Source: JAWWPG01 sp038327385 | GTDB lineage: Bacteria > Actinomycetota > Actinomycetes > Propionibacteriales > Nocardioidaceae | Direction: 5' to 3' | Length of the DNA: 15,920 nt | Assembly: GCA_038327385.1 (NCBI GenBank) | Contig: JBBQKY010000042.1 | Span: 1-15,920, forward strand | Shown here: piece by piece, positions 9,244 to 15,920 of the stretch | How positions within the stretch are numbered: position 1 is the first letter of the stretch | Layout of the letters: every line of letters begins with the position of its first letter | Notes under the pieces: generated by a model | Told to the model about the DNA's origin: nothing | Database searches by the model: none | The model's input: only the letters and a program-made list of their open reading frames with translations | Translations under genes and position numbers: made by a program

Positions 9244-9864
9244 TCAGAACGTCTGATCGCGGGCCGCCTCCCGGCCAGCCGGCAAGGCGTCGATTGCTCC
9301 CGTCGCTGCCATCGCTCTCGTCAGGAACCAGCCGCCTGCACCGGCGACCACGGCGCCGGACAGGGCGAAGAACCCGAGATAGGCGACCTTCCAGCCCACC
9401 GAGTAGCCGACCCAGTAGGCGTTCCACTCATAGCACCACTCCGCGAAGGCGGCGGCCGCTCCTGCGAAGGCGGCGACCGGCAGGCCGAACCGGCGGTACA
9501 GGAAGACGGCGAGCACGAGCTCGACGCCGAGACCCTGCAGGGCCCCGGAGATCACCGTCGCCCATCCCCACTCCGTCACGAGGGTCGCTTCCACGACGGC
9601 TGCCAGCACCTCGGCGAAGAGGGCAGCCCCCGGACGTCGTACGACGAGCCCCGCCACCACACCGGCAAGGAGCCAAGGTCCTCCGAGAAGGCCCTGGCTG
9701 GGTCCCAGCAGGCTCGCGAGCGGCGTAACGAGCGTGTTGTAGGCGCTGCTCCATCCCCAGTAGGCGACGCCGAAGACGACGCCGATCATCGCCGCAGTCG
9801 TAATGTCGATCGTGCGCCACGTGCCTCGAACGTTCGAGACGTGCGCGCTGGCCGATGCTGCCAT
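9244..9864 (-). CDS. ykoE: ECF transporter S component, YkoE family (thiamine/HMP uptake)
   Basis: A 206-residue membrane protein with about six hydrophobic segments. Stretches such as GVVFGVAYWGWSSAYN, RRPGAALFAEVLAA and ISGALQGLGVELVLAVFLYR match the pattern I know for YkoE, the substrate-binding subunit for hydroxymethylpyrimidine or thiamine in the Bacillus YkoEDC transporter. The TPP riboswitch in its leader supports that substrate. Of two in-frame ATGs, 9862-9864 is preferred because GGGAGGA precedes it by a few bases, while the ATG at 9874-9876 overlaps that site and has only a C-rich stretch before it. It leads an operon with the fused ATPase and T component. No YkoF-like or thiamine biosynthesis gene is adjacent. 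Thiamine and HMP cannot be told apart from sequence. Confidence 0.88.
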   Translation of the reverse strand: MAASASAHVSNVRGTWRTIDITTAAMIGVVFGVAYWGWSSAYNTLVTPLASLLGPSQGLLGGPWLLAGVVAGLVVRRPGAALFAEVLAAVVEATLVTEWGWATVISGALQGLGVELVLAVFLYRRFGLPVAAFAGAAAAFAEWCYEWNAYWVGYSVGWKVAYLGFFALSGAVVAGAGGWFLTRAMAATGAIDALPAGREAARDQTF

Positions 9865-9868
9865 TGTT

Positions 9869-9889
9869 CCTCCCATGTCTGTCGGGAGG
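9869..9889 (-). promoter_or_regulatory. Shine-Dalgarno of ykoE and complementary anti-Shine-Dalgarno
   Basis: On the minus strand CCTCCC (plus 9884-9889) is followed by a nine-base loop and then GGGAGG (plus 9869-9874), the ribosome binding site of ykoE. The six-base complementarity is perfect and would hide the site. A copy of GGGAG at the 3' edge of the TPP aptamer (plus 9919-9923) can pair with CTCCC of the anti-site instead. This is a seen complementarity; the switching role is inferred. Confidence 0.6.
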
Positions 9890-9891
9890 GG

Positions 9892-9909
9892 GAGCAGGAG
9901 ATCCTGCTC
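9892..9909 (-). promoter_or_regulatory. Leader hairpin between TPP aptamer and ykoE
   Basis: GAGCAGG pairs perfectly with CCTGCTC around a four-base loop. On the minus strand it is followed by CCCCCTCCC, not a T-run, so it is not an intrinsic terminator. It probably stacks between the aptamer and the ribosome-binding-site hairpin as part of the expression platform. Confidence 0.55.
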
Positions 9910-9915
9910 GAGTCT

Positions 9916-9998
9916 CGACTCCCTTCGCCGGTGCTAGCCGGATCAGGTTCGAGGGTCTGCGGAGTCCGCACTCTCAGCGCCGGAGCGCTCCCCTGTCG
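9916..9998 (-). ncRNA. TPP (thi-box) riboswitch aptamer
   Basis: The minus strand contains the conserved thi-box blocks in order: GGGGAGC, GCGCTGAGAGTGCGG, GACCCT, CGAACCTGATCCGGCTAGCA, CCGGCGAAGGGA. The invariant CTGAGA and CCTGAT(C/A)TGG-like elements of the pyrimidine- and diphosphate-binding arms are intact. The outer P1 helix can form from CGAC (plus 9995-9998) and GTCG (plus 9916-9919). It precedes ykoE, so thiamine diphosphate would repress the transporter. A terminator poly-U is absent and the ribosome binding site can be sequestered, which points to translational control. Confidence 0.95.
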
Positions 9999-10007
9999 TT
10001 GACCGTC

Positions 10008-10013
10008 AGTCTA
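10008..10013 (-). promoter_or_regulatory. Possible -10 element of the riboswitch-ykoE operon
   Basis: TAGACT on the minus strand fits an actinobacterial TAnnnT -10 and would start transcription just before P1 of the aptamer. No good -35 is seen at 16-19 bp, so this rests on position and the -10 alone. Confidence 0.4.
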
Positions 10014-10046
10014 GCGGCGAGCCACCGACGCCGCCCGCGGCCTACC

Positions 10047-10817
10047 ATGAGCGAGATGCCCGAGCTCGTCCGTATGTCGCTGACCCAGCATGTCGCCACG
10101 ATCACGCTCGACTCCCCAGCCAACCGCAACGCGTTGTCCCGCCAGCTGGTCACCGAGCTGGTCGAGCAGCTGGCCACCGCCGACGCGGACGTCGAGGTCC
10201 GGGTGGTCGTCTTGACGCACACGGGCAACACCTTCTGTGCGGGGGCCGATCTCGGTGAGGCCGTCGCGGAGGGCATGGAACACGGCACCCGCAGGCTGCT
10301 CGGCTTGCTTCGCACCGTCGTCGCTTCGACGACAACGGTTGTCGCACTGGTGCGCGGGCACGTCCGGGCCGGCGGCATGGGGCTGGTGGGCGCCTGTGAC
10401 CTGGCGCTGGTGAGCGACGACTCCACCTTCGCGTTCACCGAAGCCCGGCTCGGTCTGGCGCCGGCGATCATCTCGTTGACCACGCGAAGCCGGCTGAGGG
10501 ACCGCGACGCCGCTCGGCTCTACCTCAGCGCGTCGACTTTCGACGGCCGCGCGGCAGCACGGTACGGGTTGATCACCGAGAGTGTCCCAGCGGAACACCT
10601 CGACGGCGCGCTTGCGGCGCTGCTCGCGGACCTTGCGGCCGTCTCGCCGCAGGGTCTGCGCGAGACCAAGGCGCTGCTGAACGAGCCAATTCTCGCGGCG
10701 ATGGACGCCGAAGGCGAGCGCCTGGTGGCACACTCGGGCCGGCTGTTCGCCTCGGGGGAGGCGCGCGAAGGAATGTCGGCGTTCCGCGAGCGCCGTAAGC
10801 CGTCTTGGCGGGCCTAA
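10047..10817 (+). CDS. Enoyl-CoA hydratase/isomerase family protein, methylglutaconyl-CoA hydratase-like
   Basis: A 256-residue crotonase-fold protein of normal length. It has the first oxyanion-hole segment NTFCAGADLGEA (Ala65, Gly66 region) and the second GHVRAGGMGLVGACDLAL (Gly110 region). TEARLGLAPAIIS carries Glu132 at a catalytic position, and Asp118 sits where mitochondrial enoyl-CoA hydratase has its other Glu. The run GMGLVGACDLA...EARLGLAPAIIS looks most like the methylglutaconyl-CoA hydratase (LiuC/AtuC) branch of leucine degradation, but the acyl-CoA substrate is not proven. The ATG at 10047 gives MSEMPELVRM; the open frame extends back to 9855 only across the riboswitch. No Shine-Dalgarno precedes it, so it may be leaderless. 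It diverges from the ykoE operon, and its promoter must lie close to or over the riboswitch DNA. Confidence 0.85.
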   Translation: MSEMPELVRMSLTQHVATITLDSPANRNALSRQLVTELVEQLATADADVEVRVVVLTHTGNTFCAGADLGEAVAEGMEHGTRRLLGLLRTVVASTTTVVALVRGHVRAGGMGLVGACDLALVSDDSTFAFTEARLGLAPAIISLTTRSRLRDRDAARLYLSASTFDGRAAARYGLITESVPAEHLDGALAALLADLAAVSPQGLRETKALLNEPILAAMDAEGERLVAHSGRLFASGEAREGMSAFRERRKPSWRA

Positions 10818-11061
10818 GCCCTTTCGCGAGTTTCAAGCGTGTAACTACCACGACGTGAAAGCGGGCATTCGGTTCTTATTGCTGGGCCCGATGAAATGAC
10901 ATCAATGTAAGTACCATCGAGGTATTCATCTGTTACCAGAGTTTATTGAGTGAAGGGTGTTCCTATTGTGACGAAAGGTGGTTATCGTCGAGGGTCGATA
11001 GAGCGCATGCCGGTCCCCAAAACACGGCGTACTGCCTACCTCCGGACGAAGGGACACCCGA
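10818..11061 (+). other. AT-rich leader/promoter region of the NlpC/P60 gene
   Basis: This 244-bp stretch has visibly lower GC than its surroundings, especially 10835-10990, as expected for a strong promoter or regulated leader. It contains GATGAA (10890-10895) complementary to TTCATC (10925-10930). Directly inside is TACC/GGTA (10912-10915/10921-10924), giving a ten-pair helix with a 16-base bulge on one side. A competing GATG/CATC hairpin (10890-10903) uses the same 5' strand. A TTGCTG hexamer at 10879-10884 could be a -35 but its -10 is poor. I checked for the c-di-AMP (ydaO) riboswitch that precedes some actinobacterial hydrolase genes and did not find its conserved blocks. No credible gene is encoded here. 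Confidence 0.5.
10890..10930 (+). repeat. Bulged inverted repeat in the NlpC/P60 leader
   Basis: GATGAA and TTCATC are perfect complements. Continuous with the latter, GGTA pairs with TACC across a five-base loop (ATCGA). It could be an RNA hairpin or an operator; chance cannot be excluded. Confidence 0.35.
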
Positions 11062-12557
<1,496 letters not shown>

Positions 12558-12573
<16 letters not shown>

Positions 12574-13055
12574 TCGGAGTCGAGGGCGCGCTGCCGGGAG
12601 GCGTTGATCTCCTTCTCCGCCTCCGCTCGCCCGACCCAGGTGGCGCCCTCCACTGACTTGCCGGGCTCGAGGTCCTTGTACACCTCGAAGAAGTGCTGGA
12701 TCTCGAGGCGGTAGAACTCAGGCAGGTGGTGGATGTCGCGAAGGTGCTCCTGACGCGGGTCGTTGGCGGGAACGCACAACACCTTGTCGTCCGGGCCTTT
12801 CTCGTCGGTCATCCGGAACATACCGATGGTGCGGGCGAGGATGAGGCACCCCGGGAAGGTCGGCTCCGGCAGGATCACCATGGCGTCGAGGGGGTCGCCG
12901 TCCTGGCCGAGAGTGTCGTCGATGAACCCATAGTCAGCGGGATACTGCGTGGCCGTGAAGAGTGTCCGGTCGAGCCTGATGCGTCCGCTCGCGTGGTCGA
13001 CTTCGTACTTGTTCCGCTGGCCCTTCGGTATCTCGATGGTGACGTCGAACTCCAC
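12558..13055 (-). CDS. ppa: Family I inorganic pyrophosphatase
   Basis: A 165-residue cytoplasmic enzyme that hydrolyses pyrophosphate to two phosphates with Mg2+, pulling biosynthetic reactions forward. The family signature is DGDPLDAMV, with metal ligands Asp52, Asp54 and Asp57. Other conserved pieces are EIPKGQRNKYE, YPADYGFI and FFEVYKDLEPGK. It looks close to the mycobacterial enzyme, keeping its unusual His21 (VDHASG), but the position of the second mycobacterial active-site histidine (86) is Lys here (TDEKGPDD). The start is GTG 13053-13055 with AAGGA eight bases upstream. The TAG stop lies inside the 3' end of the convergent NlpC/P60 gene. It is divergent from the carboxypeptidase gene across 107 bp. 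Confidence 0.96.
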
Positions 13056-13162
13056 GGTCCACTTCCTTCGGGTGTGCGGGAGCGACCGGATCGGGCCGGT
13101 GCGCGGTCTCTACGGTTAGTGTCCCTCATACCACTACGCAGGTTGACCTCGGAGAGGGCGTG
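13056..13162. other. Divergent promoter region between ppa and the carboxypeptidase gene
   Basis: These 107 bp must carry promoters for both directions. AAGGA (minus) serves ppa and GGAG at 13151-13154 serves the carboxypeptidase. TACGGT at 13111-13116 is a possible plus-strand -10 with no matching -35. No palindrome stands out. Confidence 0.4.
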
Positions 13163-14614
13163 ATGGCGGGCCGCGAACGGGGGCACCGTCGCGTGGTCGC
13201 GGGGGTGCTGGCGCTACTCGTCGGGGCAGCCGCGTTCGGCGCCGCCCAGACCGGGTTGCTTCCGAGCATCGGAGGTCATGACGCTGCCCCCGCGACGTCA
13301 AGCGTCATTCCCCCACCGACCGGTCCCGGCCTCGACCTCCGTCAGCCGGCGCCCGCACCCGACGTACTGGCGGCGGCCGATGGGGGACGTCCCGTCTCGA
13401 TAGCCAGGCTGCGCAGACACCTGGCGGCTGCACTGGCGCTGCCGGACCTGGGCGGCCACTTCGGCTTCGCTGTCACCCAGCTCGGAAACCCGACCGACAG
13501 CTGGCGCAGCGGCGCAGCCACAGTGACGCCGGCCTCCACGATGAAGCTGCTGACCACGACGGCGGCGCTCGCGACGCTCGGGCCAGAGCACCGGTTCACC
13601 ACGTCCGTCGTGCGTGGCAGGGCAGCAGGATCGATCGTGCTCGTCGGCGGTGGCGACCCGCTGCTGAGCGACGCCACTCCTACGCCGGCGAAGGCCGCTG
13701 AGCTCTACCCGCAACCGGCCAGCCTGCATCGCCTCGCGGTGCACGTGGCCGCGAGGCTCACCCTGCAGGGAGTACGGCGGGTGCGACTCGGCTACGACGC
13801 CTCGCTGTTCACCGGGCCCGCGGTCAACCCACACTGGCCTTCGACGTACCTCCCCGACAACGTCGTGAGCCCGATCAGCGCACTGTGGGTCGACGAGGGC
13901 CGAACCGCCCCAGGCCAGGCAGAGCGCAGCACTCATCCCGCACAGGACGCCGCGCTCGCGTTCCGGGCACAGCTGGTCCACGCCGGCATCAAGGTCGCAG
14001 GAGTCCCGCAGAGCCGGCTGGCGCCGAGAAGCCACGAGGTCGAGGTCGCCGCCGTCTCGTCCGCACCGCTCGACCAGATCGTCGAGCACGTTCTGGAGCT
14101 CAGCGACAACGAAGCCGCCGAAGTGCTGCTCCGGCAGGTCGCCCTGGCGACCAGCAGGCCGGCATCGAGTGCAGGTGGGGTTGCCGCGGTGCGCAGCACG
14201 CTCACGGCCCTGGGGCTAGGCCGAGACCTGCGCCGCGCCACGTTCTACGACGGGAGCGGGCTGTCGCGCCAGGACGTCGTGCCGGTCCCGCTGCTGCTCG
14301 ACGTCCTTTCGGCTGCCGCGTCCACGGACAACCCGGCGCTGCGCGGTGTAATTACCGGGCTGCCGGTGGCGGGGTTCTCCGGCAGCCTCGGCTACCGCTT
14401 CGACCACCTCGATGCTCATGAGGGACTGGGCTATGTGCGCGCGAAGACCGGCACGTTGACCGGGGTGCACGGGCTGGCCGGCCTCGCTGTCACCCGGACG
14501 GGGCAGGTGCTGGTGTTCGTGGCCGTCGCGGACAAGGTGCCGGTCGCGCTGACGGTCGAGGCCCGCGCCGACCTCGACCGGGTCGCCGCAGAGCTCTCCG
14601 GCTGCGGCTGCTGA
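13163..14614 (+). CDS. dacB: D-alanyl-D-alanine carboxypeptidase/endopeptidase (PBP4 type, peptidase S13)
   Basis: A 483-residue penicillin-binding protein, close to E. coli PBP4 in length. It trims or cuts the peptide side chains of peptidoglycan outside the membrane. An Arg-rich start and hydrophobic segment (about 11-30, VVAGVLALLVGAAAFGAA) form a signal or membrane anchor, followed by a Pro/Ala-rich stretch to about 75. The three active-site motifs are Ser125-Thr-Met-Lys128 (PASTMKLLTT), Ser314-Asp-Asn316 (SDNEAAEVLLRQ) and Lys428-Thr-Gly430 (RAKTGTLTGVHGLAG). GGGDPLL near residue 160 is also typical of the S13 family. ATG 13163 is placed eight bases after GGAG; GTG 13160 directly before it is possible. 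It heads a co-directional set with the zincin gene (51 bp downstream) and tilS, a neighbourhood common in actinobacteria. Confidence 0.93.
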   Translation: MAGRERGHRRVVAGVLALLVGAAAFGAAQTGLLPSIGGHDAAPATSSVIPPPTGPGLDLRQPAPAPDVLAAADGGRPVSIARLRRHLAAALALPDLGGHFGFAVTQLGNPTDSWRSGAATVTPASTMKLLTTTAALATLGPEHRFTTSVVRGRAAGSIVLVGGGDPLLSDATPTPAKAAELYPQPASLHRLAVHVAARLTLQGVRRVRLGYDASLFTGPAVNPHWPSTYLPDNVVSPISALWVDEGRTAPGQAERSTHPAQDAALAFRAQLVHAGIKVAGVPQSRLAPRSHEVEVAAVSSAPLDQIVEHVLELSDNEAAEVLLRQVALATSRPASSAGGVAAVRSTLTALGLGRDLRRATFYDGSGLSRQDVVPVPLLLDVLSAAASTDNPALRGVITGLPVAGFSGSLGYRFDHLDAHEGLGYVRAKTGTLTGVHGLAGLAVTRTGQVLVFVAVADKVPVALTVEARADLDRVAAELSGCGC

Positions 14615-14665
14615 CCAGCCTGCGCAACACGCGGTCGGGCCGCTGGCACCCCGTACCGTGGGCAC

Positions 14666-15730
14666 ATGGCAGCGAGCGCGGAGGACCTGGTCGACTGGGA
14701 CCTGGCGGTCACCACCGCGAGGCGGCTGATGCGCCCCGGTCCGGACGTCAGTCGCAAGGAGGCGGCGAGCGTGGTTGGCGACCTGCGACGCTACGCAGCG
14801 CTGGCTGAAGGCCACGTCCGCGACTTCACGCTGCTGCAGGCGGAGTCGGCAACCGCGCCGGTGATGGTCGTCGACCGCGTCGCCTGGGTGCAGGCGAACG
14901 TGGACGGTCTCCGCTTCGTCATCGACCCGCTAGTGGCGAAGCTGCGGGCTGCCCACGACGCACCCGGCCCGATCGCGACCGCCATCGGCTCGAAGGTGAC
15001 GGGCGCCGAGGCCGGCGCGCTCTTCGCCTTCCTGTCCACCAAGGTGCTCGGCCAGTTCGACCCCTTCTACACGGGCGCCTCGCACGGCGGTCGCCTGTTG
15101 TTGGTGGCTCCCAACGTCGTCCAGGTCGAGCGCGCGCTGCGGGTCGACCCGAGCGACTTCCGTCTCTGGGTGTGCTTGCACGAGGAGACCCACCGCGTCC
15201 AGTTCACCGCCGTACCGTGGCTTCGGAAGTATCTGCTCGACGAGATGGCGCAGTTGTTGGACAAGACCAGCCTGGACCCGGCACGACTCGCGCAGACCGC
15301 CCGCGACGTCATCGCGACCATCGCGAAGATCGTCCGCGGCGACCGTGACGTGTCCTTGATCGACGTGGTGCAGAGTCCCGAGCAGAAGGTCGTCATCGAG
15401 CGGCTGACGGCCGTGATGTCCTTGCTCGAGGGGCACGCCGACGTAGTGATGGACGGAGTCGGCTCCGAGGTCGTGCCGTCGGTGAAGGGCATCAGGGCGA
15501 AGTTCGAGACCCGCCGCGCCGGCGCCGGTCCGGTCGACCAGCTGGTCCGCAGGCTGCTCGGCTTCGAGGCGAAGCTGCGGCAGTACCGCGACGGAGCCGT
15601 CTTCGTGCGTGGCGTCCTCGACAAGGTCGGGATGGCCGGCCTCAACGCCGTCTGGGCCGAGCCAGCGAACCTCCCGACGAAGGACGAGATCGCCGACCCG
15701 GCGCGCTGGGTGACGCGCGTGCACGCCTGA
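14666..15730 (+). CDS. DUF2342 zincin-like putative metallohydrolase (F420-associated type)
   Basis: A 354-residue protein of the actinobacterial DUF2342/Zincin_2 family, sometimes labelled coenzyme F420 biosynthesis-associated. It has a zinc-protease motif His172-Glu-Glu-Thr-His176 (VCLHEETHRVQF). A second conserved segment, LLEGHADVVMDGVG, may supply a further metal ligand. The N-terminal part has DWDLAVTTARRLMRPGP, and LLLVAPNVVQVER precedes the motif. No signal peptide is visible, so it is probably cytoplasmic. Substrate and role are unknown; the F420 link rests on phylogenetic co-occurrence, not on a known reaction, and no F420 gene is in this window. The ATG at 14666 lacks a strong ribosome binding site. 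It lies 51 bp after dacB and just before tilS, so co-transcription is likely. Confidence 0.87.
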   Translation: MAASAEDLVDWDLAVTTARRLMRPGPDVSRKEAASVVGDLRRYAALAEGHVRDFTLLQAESATAPVMVVDRVAWVQANVDGLRFVIDPLVAKLRAAHDAPGPIATAIGSKVTGAEAGALFAFLSTKVLGQFDPFYTGASHGGRLLLVAPNVVQVERALRVDPSDFRLWVCLHEETHRVQFTAVPWLRKYLLDEMAQLLDKTSLDPARLAQTARDVIATIAKIVRGDRDVSLIDVVQSPEQKVVIERLTAVMSLLEGHADVVMDGVGSEVVPSVKGIRAKFETRRAGAGPVDQLVRRLLGFEAKLRQYRDGAVFVRGVLDKVGMAGLNAVWAEPANLPTKDEIADPARWVTRVHA

Positions 15731-15734
15731 GCCG

Positions 15735-15920
15735 GTGAGCCTGAGCATGGGCCGGCTCGACCCGGCAGTCGCGGCGGTCCGGCGGGCAGTGCGCCTCGGC
15801 GTTGGCGACGTCGAACCGGGACGGCGGGTGTACGTCGGGTGCTCGGGTGGAGCGGACTCGATGGCGCTGGCGGCGGCAACGGCCTTCGAGGGCCGGAAGG
15901 CCGGGTGGCAGGCCGGGGCC
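15735..15920 (+). CDS. tilS: tRNA(Ile)-lysidine synthase, N-terminal part (runs off window)
   Basis: The frame is open to the window edge and gives about 62 residues. From ATG 15747 it reads MGRLDPAVAAVRRAVRLGVG, then VYVGCSGGADSMALAAA. SGGADS is the PP-loop ATP-pyrophosphatase motif of TilS, which adds lysine to C34 of tRNA-Ile (CAU) so that it reads AUA. The N-terminal helix before the motif and the neighbourhood (zincin, dacB, ppa) fit actinobacterial tilS. The start is uncertain: GTG 15735, four bases after the zincin stop, or ATG 15747; neither has a clear ribosome binding site. The catalytic remainder and tRNA-binding domains are outside the window. Confidence 0.88.
   Translation, partial: MSLSMGRLDPAVAAVRRAVRLGVGDVEPGRRVYVGCSGGADSMALAAATAFEGRKAGWQAGA

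Noticed and set aside
9892..9909. Intrinsic terminator in the ykoE leader
   Set aside because: The hairpin is strong but is followed by C-rich sequence instead of a T-run on the minus strand.
9855..10046. Upstream in-frame extension of the crotonase gene
   Set aside because: It translates the riboswitch DNA antisense and has no crotonase character.
10896..10910. Four-codon mini-ORF (ATGACATCAATGTAA) as a leader peptide
   Set aside because: It has no ribosome binding site and no codon pattern suggesting attenuation; likely chance.
10835..11061. c-di-AMP (ydaO/yuaA) riboswitch before the NlpC/P60 gene
   Set aside because: The conserved aptamer blocks of that class could not be found by reading.

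Overview
The window is high-GC DNA (roughly 70% by eye) with GTG and ATG starts, tight gene packing and gene families typical of Actinomycetota: a PGPGW-type membrane protein, a fused ECF dual ATPase with a YkoE-like S component, a RipA-like NlpC/P60 protein, a mycobacterial-type pyrophosphatase carrying His21, and a DUF2342 zincin next to a PBP4-type carboxypeptidase and tilS. A soil actinomycete, perhaps Nocardioides-like, would fit, but the genus cannot be fixed from the sequence alone.

Left part (1-7008): a truncated small membrane protein gene (minus) diverges from ppdK (plus), which encodes pyruvate phosphate dikinase. Two minus-strand sulfotransferase-like paralogues follow, 21 bp apart and probably one operon. 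They converge on ppdK and diverge from a CoA-acylating methylmalonate-semialdehyde dehydrogenase (mmsA, plus). The paralogues are the least ordinary protein pair here. The upstream copy has lost both signature residues of the PAPS-binding loops, and the downstream copy has more A/T-ending codons and lower GC than its neighbours.

Middle part (7021-10817): a minus-strand ECF transporter operon (S component, fused A-A' ATPase, T component) lies behind a clear TPP riboswitch, so it probably imports thiamine or its pyrimidine precursor HMP. The leader shows a plausible translational switch: a CCTCCC anti-Shine-Dalgarno can pair with the GGGAGG ribosome binding site, while the 3' edge of the aptamer offers a competing GGGAG. 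Divergent to it is a crotonase-family gene resembling methylglutaconyl-CoA hydratase.

Right part (10818-15920): a 244-bp, relatively AT-rich leader precedes a secreted NlpC/P60 peptidoglycan hydrolase with a glutamine-rich helical region and an uninterrupted run of 47 prolines. Its 3' end overlaps the convergent inorganic pyrophosphatase gene by 16 bp. Divergent from ppa is a co-directional set familiar in actinobacteria: D-Ala-D-Ala carboxypeptidase (PBP4 type), DUF2342 zincin, and the start of tilS, which runs off the window.

I see no tRNA or rRNA genes, insertion sequences, CRISPR arrays or attachment sites. No stretch longer than 300 bp lacks a gene. The nearest candidates for unusual biology are the divergent sulfotransferase-like pair, the riboswitch expression platform, the polyproline hydrolase and its structured leader.
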